A stretch of 64,000 nt of DNA from Apoderus coryli (Eukaryota > Arthropoda > Insecta > Coleoptera > Attelabidae): the NCBI GenBank assembly GCA_911728435.2, contig OU452200.1:2013130-2077129 (forward strand), in the 5' to 3' direction. Below are positions 23,480 to 35,000 of the stretch, piece by piece (position 1 is the stretch's first letter; each line of letters begins with the position of its first letter). A program made the position numbers and the translations under genes. A model generated the notes under the pieces. That model was not told the DNA's origin, searched no databases, and saw only the letters and a program-made list of their open reading frames with translations.

Positions 23480-24300
23480 AAATTAAGAAGACAACGGACA
23501 ATGTTTCGAATTTGTGATTTTGGTCAAAGTAAAATTATCAAAAATCATTGATTTAAAAAAATTAAAAATAATTTGAAGACAGGTAAACAAAACATTTAAA
23601 ACATAAGAATAATAATTAATACATACAGGTACATCGTCAAATAAATAAATAAATAAATCAATCAATTAAGATACTTAAAGTAAATTAGTTCAATATATAT
23701 AAATATACAATACAAACTACTAAGTACTATCGAGTGTGTGAATGGCTCAAAAATTAATGCACATTAAAATAGTCATCTACTGTATAAAAAGCTTTTTCTA
23801 ACAAATACGTCTTTAGAGCCTTACGGAATCGAGGAAGGGATGATAGCAATTTGATTTCCATTGGCATTTTTTTGCATTGTATATAATCGAGCTTTTGATT
23901 AATTCGGAGGATGGGGCTGGCAGATAAAGATCATGTTCGGAGTTTCTAAGGAGATAGTTATGGAATGGTCTTTCAGAGACATCTGACAGGTGTTTGCGGA
24001 TTAAGCAGACAGATTCCAATATGAATAAACAAGGTAGTGTTAGTATTTTAAATTTTCTGAAGAAGTCCTGGCACTGGGCTCTATAGTGCAATCTCAGAGA
24101 GTATCAAATAGCTCTTTTTTGTAATCTAAAAATACGCCCAAATTGCGTTGCACAGCATGTACCCCAGAATGGGAGCGCGAATCGAAGAGAGAAAAGTAGA
24201 CTGTTATGGAAGTTGACAAGTTAAGTTGTTTGGAAACTGATTTTAACGTTAAACAGGCAGAGCTTAATTTTTTTGATTGAGTATTTTGTGTGAAATAATA
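23480..24300 (-). pseudogene. LINE C-terminal region and 3' UTR
   Basis: On the minus strand: A-L-P-F-W-G-T, I-F-R-L-Q-K-R-A-I-R-Y, then H-Y-R-A-Q-C-Q-D-F-F, I-L-T-L-P-C-L-F-I-L-E and H-N-Y-L-L-R. A frameshift near 23830 is followed by L-P-R-F-R-K-A-L-K-T-Y-L-L-E-K-A-F-Y ending at a stop near 23755. This is the thumb/C-terminal part of a CR1/L2-like LINE. The RT catalytic part is missing. Confidence 0.75.
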
Positions 24301-25915
24301 ATGCACTTTATTTAAAACTAATTTATTTACACTTAATAACTAAATATTTAAAAAAACTAATAACTTAAACGAACTAATAGGACTATATTTATTTTCACTA
24401 TTAATTCCTACTATTTATTTTCATGTCACAACACTGCTAGCTATCGATTACTGACTGTTACTTCATGACTGATTCTCTGTCCCTGTTATACGTTGGCTAT
24501 TTATATGGTTTTTCTTCTTCTCGAACACCTCCAGTAAATAGTCGTTTGTTGTACAAATTATTAAATCTGTACAGAGTTGCCTCCCGTTAGTTTGAGTCGC
24601 GAGCTTTCGAGAACGATTACGTCTGATTACTATAGCCGGATGTATTTATTTATCTCTAAGCGTAGCGCACATTTTAATATTCGTCACATACTGTTTGTCA
24701 TACTTGTTGCGTTCATGTTTGATCTAATTTTGCTTTTACCAATTTGAAAATGCCTTTCGACAAGGTCAAATCTTAATCAAATTCGTCGTTTTGTGCTATT
24801 TAATTTGTTAATTTAGAAGCTTCATTTATTTTTTAACTTTCTATTCTTGAAAAAGTTGTAATACTTTAAATGTGTGTTTACCCTTTTTCGTAAAAACTAT
24901 TACATGCTTTGATATTTAAATTAAATTAAGATATAGCTTTATGCCTTGTTACTTCAGTTTTTTAGTTCCAGTTGCAAAATCAATCGGTATATTATAATCA
25001 ATCCATTTAAATTAAAAAATTGTACCCCATGATACGATGATTTAAATTTATTTTTTGATTACCGGAGAGCTTCTGTAGAATAAAAGATAAAAGGGCCCCA
25101 CCAAATTTAAAATTTAACATATGTTAGCTAAAGAAAACTTGGACAAAAAAGATAATAAAAAATTACGTTCTTATTTAAAAGAATAAGAGTATACTGAAAC
25201 AAATAAAAAAAACACAACGAAAATACCATTTACACAATTTCACTCAATAAAAAATATATAGGTTTCTTGTATTTCTAGGACTTCCGATGGCCTATATGGG
25301 TGGTTGTTGGTGGTGAAACTAAGTTTCTCGGTCTTAATGATGATGAAAATAAGTCAATCGTTGCTTGCTTTTTATTTTTGTTACGTAATTGAGCTGATAT
25401 CGTCGCTAGATTTTAAGCGACCATACGTGTTCGAATCAGGAAAATTAATTACTATTCTAGAATACCTGAGCTCGTACAGAAAAACTAAAAAAATTGAGTT
25501 TTATTTTAATTAAAAAAAAACATAACAATTTTAGACTTACGTATGACGTAAAACAGGTTCCACTAAGAAAAATTATTTTCACTGTCTTTTCCCAAAGAAA
25601 AAAAAAATGTTGTTTATTCTAATAGTCTTTACTTTATTCATAGAAAACAACTCCGTGTCTACTAGTTTTCTCCAAAAAATCACTATCATGTACAGATTTT
25701 TAAAATATACGTTGCGCAAAATAAAATTTAATTTTCCGTTAAACGGCAACCCGTAGAACCATTTAACAAACTTAAATTTACAAAAAGAAATAAGGAAAAC
25801 ACCATTAGGTATTTTTTAATTTTAATCTGAGTTAGTTTCTTGTGTTTAACATTTTTTTTCACGAGGTAAGATTGCCTTTTGTAAAAAACGCATAATTAAT
25901 TATAAGTATATAATA
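24301..25915. other. unassigned region
   Basis: AT-rich. It includes 24695-24815, which resembles 26925-27022 (both carry AAATTCGTCGTTTTGTGCTA and a TTGATCTAATTTT block). Frame 25304-25513 has no recognised domain. Confidence 0.35.
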
Positions 25916-25919
25916 ATGG

Positions 25920-26725
25920 TGTGAGGAAAACAAACTGAACTTGAACTCTTCCAAGTGTAAAGTTATGTCATATACCAGACAAAATCAGCCATTTATTTCG
26001 AGTATACGATTGGTGAGACGGTTTTAAATCGTCCAGAGTCCATTAAGGATCTTGGTATTACCTTTGATAAGCTTCTTTCATTCGATTCGAGTGTATCTAG
26101 GGTTTATGGCTACATTGTGAAAAATTCCAGATCTTTTGAGAATATGGGTACAATAAAAACTTTATACTATGTTTATGTCAGGTCAAAGCTGGAATACTGC
26201 TCTTTAATTTGGTTTCCATATTATAACTTTTACAATGTTTCTGTTGAGAGAGTTCAGCGTAACTTCTTAAAATACTTATGTTTCAAAACTGATGGATCAT
26301 ATCCAGAAAGAGGAATAGAGTATGACATCTTGTTAACAAGATATCAAGTACAAAGTTTAGAATTAAGACGAAAAATTCATTCAGTAAAATTCCTTTTTAA
26401 TATATCTATTGCATAGTAAGATTGATTGCGCTGAACTCTTGCAAAAGTTGTATTTTTTGGTACCAAGACAAAATTCGATATCTTCTAATTTATTTTATAA
26501 CGACCGACCTAGGACCAATTTGTTCATGAAGTCGCCTGTCTACACAATGTGTCAGACATATAACTTTATAAGCGATGAGAGTGATATTTTTTTTGATCAC
26601 TTAAGTACTGTTTTGGGTGTTTTGAATGATTATTTAAGTTGAATGTATGATGTTTCTTTCTTTTTGTTTCTGTTGAGCAATAAAGCAACTATTATTATTA
26701 TATTATTATTATTATTATTATAATT
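25920..26725 (+). pseudogene. 5'-truncated LINE, C-terminal half
   Basis: It reads S-S-K-C-K-V-M-S-Y (about 25953), D-L-G-I-T-F-D (about 26050), then an open frame with Y-V-R-S-K-L-E-Y-C-S-L-I-W, V-E-R-V-Q-R-N-F-L-K-Y-L and S-L-E-L-R-R-K. After a shift near 26410 it continues with L-V-P-R-Q-N and stops at 26640. A 3' tail with AATAAAGC and (ATT)n follows to 26720. Its layout matches the minus-strand LINE at 49862-50990. Confidence 0.8.
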
Positions 26726-26726
26726 A

Positions 26727-26769
26727 AACCACTGATGATGAGGTCGAAAACCTCGAAACATTTATGGTT
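26727..26769 (+). ncRNA. hammerhead-like motif 1
   Basis: CTGATGA (26732-26738), then hairpin GAGGT-CGAAA-ACCTC (26740-26754), then GAAAC (26755-26759). AACCA (26727-26731) can pair with TGGTT (26765-26769) to close the structure. These are the two conserved boxes of a hammerhead core around stem II, with one extra T before the stem. It lies directly after a LINE tail. Self-cleavage is not shown; stem III would be minimal or absent. Confidence 0.4.
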
Positions 26770-27022
26770 ATTTATTTGATTGAAGACTTTTAGAGGGATT
26801 TATTAAATTCATTTCGTAGGGATTAGATTAGATATATGATAATGTTTCGAATTTGTGATCTTGCACAAAGCGATTTGATCGAAGTTTGATAAAAAAAAAT
26901 CTTTCAAATTTATTACAAAATATTCATACTTCTTGCCTTCATTTTTGATCTAATTTTACTTATATCAACATTATATATATATTGTTTTACCAAATTCGTC
27001 GTTTTGTGCTATTTGATTGTTA

Positions 27023-27650
27023 ACAACGTGGATATACCCTATAAGTTAGTGTTAAGGGGGAATGGAATTATAGAAGAGGATTTTTATGCTAAATTAATAA
27101 GCGTTTACTTTTCTCAAGAAACTCCCACAAGCATTCTGAATTTAACGAAATTTTCTCATCAATTTCTAAAAAATACAAAGCTTTCAAATTATAAACTTCA
27201 AAAAACTACAACTTAATAGGATTCGTTTCGTACAACTAACAACTAAGCCGATGGTTCTTTGCTATTTTTACTGAAAAAATAAAATACATCTAAAAGTAAA
27301 TATACGAAGAGAGAAAATATGGCAACAAATCGCACTACAATACCCCTTAGGATGGCCGCAAAATCAGAAAGAAAAAAAAAGGGCCTGACATATGCACACA
27401 TATTATACATTGAGTGTATGTATATATACATTATATAGACGAAAAATTTGGTGAATAGTAGGCTTAGGTTGGAATCACAGCTGTGCTTTATTTATTCCGC
27501 CCTTTTACCAAGTCTAAATGTCAGCGAAACTCATCTAGGATGCTATGATTAGTGGATATTTTCCTTTACGAGGGAGCGTTAAAATTGACAAAAATATGAG
27601 GACAGTTTGTTTATTTGTTTGACATTTTGACATCCCCTGCACTCTACCAA
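27023..27650. other. unassigned spacer
   Basis: No supported feature. Frames at 27004-27216 (+) and 27243-27431 (-) show no family signature. Confidence 0.35.
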
Positions 27651-27654
27651 TATA

Positions 27655-28020
27655 AAGGGTGTCCCAAAATTAACGCAAGATTTGAATTAAATAGAAAACA
27701 CAGTTTTTAGTCTGTTGGTTGTAAGTTTTTTATTGAATCATAAAGGACATAGGATAGGGTTATTTATGGAAGAACGCATAGGCCAAATGGCCGCCACGGC
27801 TTTGCATACACATACGCATTCGTTTGTCGAAATTTTCCATGACCATTTTGCATAAATGTGGCTGAATTTCGTTGATACAACGTTGAATCTTCTCCTTTAA
27901 TGCACGAGTGGTTGTGGACTTGTTGACATAGACCTGTCATTTTTAATCACCCCATAAAAAGATATTTAATGATGTTAAATCACACGATCTACGTGCCACT
28001 TGAAGCCATCGTAAAACTGC
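27655..28020 (-). pseudogene. DD41D-like mariner transposase, C-terminal remnant, with one element end
   Basis: On the minus strand from about 28010: R-R-S-C-D-L-T-S-L-N-I-F-L-W-G (third catalytic region, the final D now N), then V-Y-V-N-K-S-T-T-T-R-A-L, I-N-E-I-Q-P-H-L and R-G-G-H-L-A-Y-A-F-F-H-K to a stop near 27755. The terminal motif AAGGGTGTCCCAAAATTAAC (27657-27676) marks the element's 3' end. The other end is lost. Confidence 0.7.
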
Positions 28021-28057
28021 TTGATTTACATCCTCAGTAGTAATACCCCTAGGGTCT

Positions 28058-28187
28058 TGATAATACTGAGATAATTTTGTCATAGAGAATGCCGAAAGCG
28101 TGTGCCCAAGGCCGCAGGCCGAGGGCTATTATCCTTAAGCAACTCGCTTGAAGGATTCTCTATGACAAAATTTTGAGTATTTATCAA
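28058..28187. repeat. foldback (hairpin) repeat
   Basis: The left arm (28058-28091) and right arm (28154-28187) pair over ~34 bp. Both contain ATTTTGTCATAGAGAAT or its complement. The loop is relatively GC-rich (CCAAGGCCGCAGGCCGAGGG). Confidence 0.75.
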
Positions 28188-28314
28188 GGCCCGAGGAGTA
28201 TTCGTTAAGATAATCTTTTACTTTGTAGATATCAAAAATTTGATTGTCAATCTGACGTTTAATAATGTCCAATACAAAATATATTACTTTTAATCAAACA
28301 AATATTATTCATTT

Positions 28315-28602
28315 TTATTTAAAACTACAGTTGTGAAAAGTACAATTGGTAAATGTTAAATTGGAAGAAGAGTTTGCTGAAGTTGACGGATTGTTAATTT
28401 CCACTGTTGAAGAAATTCCTCGCATGGTGTTGATTATTTTACCATGGCGTTTTTGGTTAATATTCAAGTACGGTTTAATTGAACTAGAGCTGCTATGTCC
28501 TGTTATTTTTATTAATTGCTGTTCAGGAATTCCTTTATTTGCCAAATGGCTAACTGCAGCTTTTCTCATATTTACCGCATAATCTTTCCCCAGGTGTCTC
28601 AC
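28315..28602 (-). pseudogene. Crypton-like tyrosine recombinase, C-terminal fragment
   Basis: The 95-codon frame reads M-R-K-A-A-V-S-H-L-A, I-K-I-T-G-H-S-S-S-S-S-I-K-P-Y-L and ends T-F-T-N-C-T-F-H-N-C-S-F-K. The R (box H-x2-R, with the His replaced by Val), the G-H-S box and a Tyr in P-Y-L at the nucleophile position match the C-terminal half of Crypton/KIAA1958-type tyrosine recombinases. These cut and rejoin DNA through a covalent phosphotyrosine. Upstream frames on the minus strand (28603-28785) are broken and the N-terminal half is not seen. The missing His suggests a dead copy. Confidence 0.6.
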
Positions 28603-28609
28603 AGAAATC

Positions 28610-30540
28610 TACCTGCTTTATTGCCTACCATTAGACGTTATGAACGCGTTAAGAACATTTTCAAAAGGATGGGATATAAAAATGCAAATGGGAAAGCCGA
28701 AAAGGCCAAGATCTCAATAAATGCATACAAATTTATACATAAAAGTCTAGTAAAATATTATTATATAGAGTGCTACTTATTTTAAAGATTCACTATATGC
28801 AGGGCTTTTTACATTAAATTTCATTCAAATATTCTAGGTTTTTCACTGTAAACAGTGTACTATAAGATATTTTTTTATTACTAGATATGCTTTATAAATA
28901 AATTGAAAAAAAAATTAGTAAGGCAGTGTCCGCTGTTTTGCGGCCCTCCTAACGCGCAAACGGGGGCAAGCGCTCGTCCTTGCCGGGGAGACTCTCGGCT
29001 TTTTAGATGCGGAAGACTGCAAAAGAGTTTGAATTGTTTCTAACTGATCTGTTCCCTAAATTAAACGCTATTTTTGAGATACCAAACTGTGAGGGAAAAA
29101 AATATGTTGATCTTACGGGAGTTTTTTCAGTTTAACATTTAAGTTCTATACACTTTGCTAAGCAAGTTTCTAAATGGGGAGGTTTCTTCTTGATTTTTTC
29201 GTTCAACCAGTGCAATGAGGATGCCTTTTGTCAGCCGCCTTCTTCGGGGGCTGTTCGCCTCCAAGAACTCACTGTTTTGATTGTAAAGTTACCCCTGGAA
29301 TGTAGTCGTGGATCAATATTTTGTCCACAGTTATGTATCGATGTCTAGACTTGTGAGTTTGCATGAAAAAAATGTCAAAACAGCGTCAGAGTCCAACACA
29401 AGGTTAGGGTAAATTTCAAAAACTCCACAAACCACAAAGATGCATCAAATTGCTTTGCAACAGGATACTATTGGTCACTTTATTCTATAAAATTACCTGA
29501 AAAATACATCCGCAAATATTTTTAGTCGTGAAAAACTGAATTTGGTATCAAATAGAGCTCCCTCGTAATATCGGAATCGAATCGTGTGTGCTTTGCATTA
29601 TACGCATGTAAACCTAATAGTGACAGGATCAAATAAAATAATGAAGTCTAGTACAAAGTGACCTGCCTTTTCAGCCAGTATATTATTAAGCCATACATTA
29701 TACTCTGCTCCGCTTTTATTTGACACTAAAACCGTACATCAGAATAGCCTTTTTGGCAAACACAAGATAAAATTGTATACAATTTGTTGAATGAATGAAA
29801 AGGGATGGGGGCAACAATTTCAAATGGAAAAAATCAATTATGTGTTAATACAAGGCATTTTTATGACAATATTTTTGTGGGTTTTTAAATGTCGACCTGT
29901 CGACCACAATCTAAATGTTATGATTTTTTATAAAATATAATAATAACCCTAAAATTACAGGCGTTTAACTTTAAGTGAATGACAGCTAATATACGACCTA
30001 TATTAATTTTGAACGAATTGCAGTGGTTTTATACAGGGTGAGCCAAATAAAACGGGACAATTTCAAAGACTTAGAAGTGGCATAAGAAGAAACTAATCAC
30101 AAAAATGTTTGTAGCCTTGATAACCTTTACATTTTTAATAATAAAATCTAACACTGTTGCCAATTGTTCGTTTTATTCATAGAATCAGAACTCGTATTTC
30201 ACATCCCAGTGTAAATTTTTATTAGGGTTGGTAACAGTGTTCTTACATTGCAGAACTATACAATATTTATAATATTTCTTTTTGTATTCAGCTTCCTTTA
30301 CATGTTCATAAAATATTTAACGTCAAGAAATCAATCAAATATACCTAATATGATTCACAAAAATACAGTTCTACGGATATAAATGTGTGGCTACCCCGCG
30401 GAGGGATTTGTTTATATTTACACGTCACGTTGACGTCTGGAGTGTTAGTAGTGCTTTGTACAGTTTTATAACGCGAATTAAGTGAATTTTACGAGACTCG
30501 TCCACTTTACTGCATTTGTAGTGTGTAAAACTGGGTTTCC
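28610..30540. other. intergenic region upstream of the THAP gene
   Basis: 28915-29010 and 29215-29275 are more GC-rich than the surroundings. A minus-strand frame of about 49 codons (about 29285-29140, with S-P-R-R-R-R-L-T-K-G) is unrecognised. ACAGGGTGAGCCAAATAAAA at about 30033-30052 is the left end of a TACAGGGTG-type element with no partner found. Confidence 0.35.
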
Positions 30541-30548
30541 TTTAAATA

Positions 30549-31843
30549 ATGGGGAGAAAAAAGTGTTTAGTTTGCATGTCGAGTGATTTTCCGAATAAGG
30601 TTACGTGTCACAAGTAAGTACAATGGCGTAGATTTTGGGATTTTGCAGATATAGTAGTTAACATGAGTTGTTTAAATATACTATACACCTAGTTGCAAAA
30701 TAGGCAATAATATAATAAACAAAAATAATTGTAAATTCATAAAATGCTTTATATCTCATAATTTCTTAATAAATAGTAGCATACATGTATAATGATATGC
30801 ACAGACCTTTACATAAATACCTTACGATAAAGAGAAGATATGGGATGTGGTACAAGTGGGCATTATGATCCTATATATTATATTCATAGCACTTATTCAT
30901 GTTTTATTTATACGAGTAGTATAGTACAATAATTCTTGTAGGTTTCCCAGTGATCAGTGGTGTACCTCTCTTGGTTTAAGTTTTGAAAGGGTCACTCAAA
31001 GTTCTTATGTTTGCTCACAACATTTCAACCAAAGAGACATTAGAATTTTTGGAACACAAACATGCATATCGGACACAGCCATTCCTGTTCGCTATGTTCA
31101 GTAACTTAATATTTTTGTACGATTAGAAATATTACAATTTATTGAAAATATTTTTTAACAGATTATAGGTACTCTGGATTAGCGTCTACAGCTGAAAATA
31201 TGACATTTACTGCCAGTTCTTCAGAAACTCTGTCTGCGTCCGAAGTTGAGGATGAAAAGTATTCTTATCACATACATACTGGTCACTGCAACAATGAATT
31301 AAAATTTGTGTTGTTTTTTTTTCAGCGCGACCAAGCATAATGTGGAGGTCATGGACACATTAACAGCAAGTTCCTCTGAAACCCTATCAGTCTCAGAAAT
31401 TGAAAAAGAAAAGTATGTACATTAAGGCTCCTGTTCAAGACATGGTAATCTAGAAAACTCAGATTTGTATGTTTGTTAAAAGACCAGCAAATGTGGCATT
31501 TTCAAAATCAGATTTCTAAAGGATTCTACCTTTGATTGCTTACCAGTTTACACGTTCCCCACTGACCAGCACGTGTTTTTCGAGCAGATCCAAGAGCCAT
31601 AATTTAAATATCTAAATATTATAATGATTGATATACTTACAATTTTTCAGTTTTAATAAGCCTATAGTAGTAAGATAAGAAAGAAGACACCTGAAGCATT
31701 GACAATTGAAAAGGAAAAGTATGGTCATAATCCTGAAATTACTGATAATTAATTCATGTGAAATTGTTTATATCATTTTTAGTACTTCCACAGATTTAGA
31801 TGGAACAGATTTAACAACTAGTATTACGTTATACATTATGTAA
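30549..31843 (+). CDS. THAP-domain zinc-finger protein, 6 exons (30549-30613, 30942-31100, 31169-31258, 31326-31412, 31668-31718, 31783-31843)
   Basis: The joined frame codes 170 residues. Exons 1-2 make a THAP finger: M-G-R-K-K-C-L-V-C (C-x2-C), K-F-P-S-D-Q-W, S-S-Y-V-C-S-Q-H-F (C-x2-H) and a P-V-R-Y end (residues 1-75). THAP fingers bind DNA in nuclear regulators and in P-element transposases. Exons 3, 4 and 5 all start and end in the same phase (after AA). Exons 3 and 4 code near-repeats of T-A-S-S-S-E-T-L-S-x-S-E. Donors are GTAAGT, GTAACT, GTATTC, GTATGT and GTATGG. Exon 5 as called uses a weak acceptor (CCTATAG); a stronger one (TTTTTCAG, exon from 31651) would stop early at 31676. AATAAA lies at 31887-31892. 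It could be a domesticated transposase N-terminus or a small regulator. It has no nuclease domain. Confidence 0.7.
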
Positions 31844-32015
31844 CTGATAAAATAATTTTGACTTCATTGGACGTTCTGTACATGTAAATAAATTTATCAA
31901 ATATTTTTTATCTTATCAACTACAACGCTTTCTGTAGAGGTAAATAATTAGATATGTGACCCAGCATAAGTAATGGATAGGTACCACAATTACAAATACA
32001 AAAGTTTACAAAAAC

Positions 32016-32021
32016 ATGTGA
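32016..32021 (+). promoter_or_regulatory. start-stop upstream ORF before the hexosaminidase start
   Basis: ATGTGA (32016-32021) is a one-codon uORF that ends two bases before the main ATG (32024). If it is within the mRNA leader it may delay or lower initiation at the main start. Confidence 0.35.
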
Positions 32022-32023
32022 AA

Positions 32024-35000
32024 ATGTCATCGTTTTGTTTTGTGTTTATAACAATTGGTGCTTGTGTGATATTTTTTGGGAATTACGCGTATGCCACATT
32101 TGATTCTTTGGACAATATCAAGGCGGATTTTAGCAGGTAATTTCTGATTCAAATTGCCCAAGTTTATTCGAGGTTATGCGTGTATAAGAAAAAAAAGTAA
32201 ATGTCATCAGTGAATCATATTTTTTATCTTTGAAAATATTAGAATTAGAAGATTCTTGAGATTCTGATATTGAATATCAATAACCACTGTCTGCTTGGAT
32301 GGTTATGCTTCACACAGATTGGCTCCCGTATACATACAGCGTGTCCAGTATTAAAAGGTTACATGGACTGCTCATAAACACCCCAGTTTAATTAAATTTT
32401 TAAATATCGATCTTTGGCAATCAAAGGGTGGGGTTTCATCGACATACTTGTTGATCGATACACTGTTGCCTTGAAAATCCACGTTGGAAATCGAACGAAA
32501 ATATTGCTCTATCAGTGGCGGTTTGTCTGTAAAGGCTAAAGGGCTACAACCCCCCTGCACAAAAGGAAGCGGAAACTAATTATTATAAATATGAAATGAA
32601 AACCTGTTATATTATGTTATCTTTTAAGGCTTCTCTAATCTTGTCAGTTTGTTAGTTTTCTGGCAGTCCGTAGTCCGTCCCTCACGATCAATATACTTTT
32701 ATTTTTTTTCCGTTTACTTTTTTCTTGGGGTGTTCGGTTCTTATAAAAATTCCTCTTTACAAAACTTCTCTACATAAAAATAATCATCTTTATTTTCGTC
32801 ACTAACAAACAAAAATGATAACAAACGACGTTTCGTTACTAATTAGTAACTTCCTCAGGTTGAACAACATTTTTCTTTTTTCCTTTCCTTTCTAACACAA
32901 AATCCAATACGTCAATATCAATATACTTTCAATTTATCAATATACTTTTAATTTCCTAAGCGTCTGTCTATCTGTGTGTGTGGATGTATGTATGTATGTA
33001 TGTCTGTATACTCGTATGTATTCTTCCACGATAGCGCCCCAACCCTTTAACCAATGAGCTAAATTTTGGTATATGAGTTTGCGGCAGTCCTAGCATGAAG
33101 CCATTAGATTTTGGTTGAAATTGCATAAGCCCTGTGATAGGGGTGGATACAACCGCTAAATTTTCATATATCAGTAGGGGTCAAGCTATTTTCACACTAA
33201 GAAACATTTAAACAAATATTCTTGAGCCCTAGGAATATTCACACAGTTCAAGATCAAAATAAAAAAAAAAATAAATAAAAAAAACACAATCACAAGCTGT
33301 GAATAGAGGATTTTCTTTGAAAGGCGTTTCGTTGGCATGCCGATTACGTGGCCAGTCGATCGCAGCTGGTGCCTGAAATTAATATTATCTAGCGCAGTGG
33401 TCGCCAACCCGTCGCTCGCGAGCCCCTGGTAGCTCGCGAAGAGATTTCTGGTACGTAGCTCCGAACATATCTATCTACATGCCAAACGACATTCTTCGGA
33501 ACTGTCATTAAGGATAGTTTCTTAGGTCTTGATTAGGTCCTGTATGATAGCGTCCTATACCAAACCAAGGCCCCAAAAAATTTAAATCTGTTTTCCTAAT
33601 AATGGGGTCGTGAAATTTACGCAGGACAATGATATTATGAAGGGATATTTGCATGCCAAACGACATTCTTCGGAACGGTCATTAAGGATAGTTTCTTAGG
33701 TCTTGATTAGGTCCTGTATGATAGCGTCCTATACCAAACCAAGGCCCCAAAAAATTGAAATATGTTTTCCTAATAATGGGGCCGTGAAATTTACGCAGGA
33801 CAATGATATTATGAAGGGCTATTTGCATGCCAAACGACATTCTTCGGAACCGTCATTAAGGATAGGTTCTTAGGTATTGATTAGGTCTTGTATGATAGCG
33901 TCCTATACCAAACCAAGGCCCCAAAAAATTTAAATCTGTTTTCCTAATAATGGGGTCGTGAAATTTACGCAGTACAATGGTATTATGAAGGGCTATTTGC
34001 ATGCCAAACGACATTCTTCGGAACGGTAATTAAGGATTGTTTCTTAGGTCTTGATTAGGTCCTGTATGATAGCGTCCTATACCAAACCAAGGCCCCAAAA
34101 AATTGAAATCTGTTTTCCTAATAATGGGGTCGTGAAATTTACGCAGCACAATGATATTATGAAGGGCTATTTGCATGCCAAACGACATTCTTCGGGACGG
34201 TCATTGAGGATAGTTTCTTAGGTCTTGATTAGGTCCTGTATGATAGCGTCCTATACCAAACCAAGGCCCCAAAAAATTTAAATCTGTTTTCCTAATAATG
34301 GGGTCGTGAAATTTACGCAGTACAATGGTATTATGAAGGGCTATTTGCATGCCAAACGACATTCTTCGGAACGGTCATTAAGGATTGTTTCTTAGGTCTT
34401 GATTAGGTCCTGTATGATAGCGTCCTATACCAAACCAAGGCCCCAAAAAATTGAAATCTGTTTTCCTAATAATGGGGTCGTGAAATTTACGCAGCACAAT
34501 GATATTATGAAGGGCTATTTGCATGCCAAACGACATTCTTCGGAACGGTCATTAAGGATAGTTTCTTAGGTCTTGATTAGGTCCTGTATGATAGCGTCCT
34601 ATACCAAACCAAGGCCCCAAAAAATTGAAATCTGTTTTCCTAATAATGGGGTCGTGAAATTTACGCAAGACAATGATATTAGGAAGGGCTATTTGCATGC
34701 CAAACAACATTCTTCGGAACGGTCATTAAGGATTGTTTCTTAGGTCTTGATTAGGTTCTGGATGAAAGCGTCCTATACCAAACCAAGGCCCCAAAAAATT
34801 GAAACCTGTTCCTAATAATGGGGTCGTGAAATTTTCGCGGACAATGATATTATGAAGGGCTATTTGCATGCCAAACGACATTCTTCGGAACGGTCATTAA
34901 GGGTTGTTTCTTAGGTCTTGATTAGGTCCTGTATGATAGCGTCCTATACCAAACCAAGGCCCCAAAAAATTTAAATCTGTTTTCCTAATAATGGGGTCGT

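Noticed and set aside
24695..27022. Direct-repeat pair as LTRs of a retrotransposon
   Set aside because: No gag/pol, primer-binding site or TG...CA ends; the material between is unrelated LINEs in opposite orientations.
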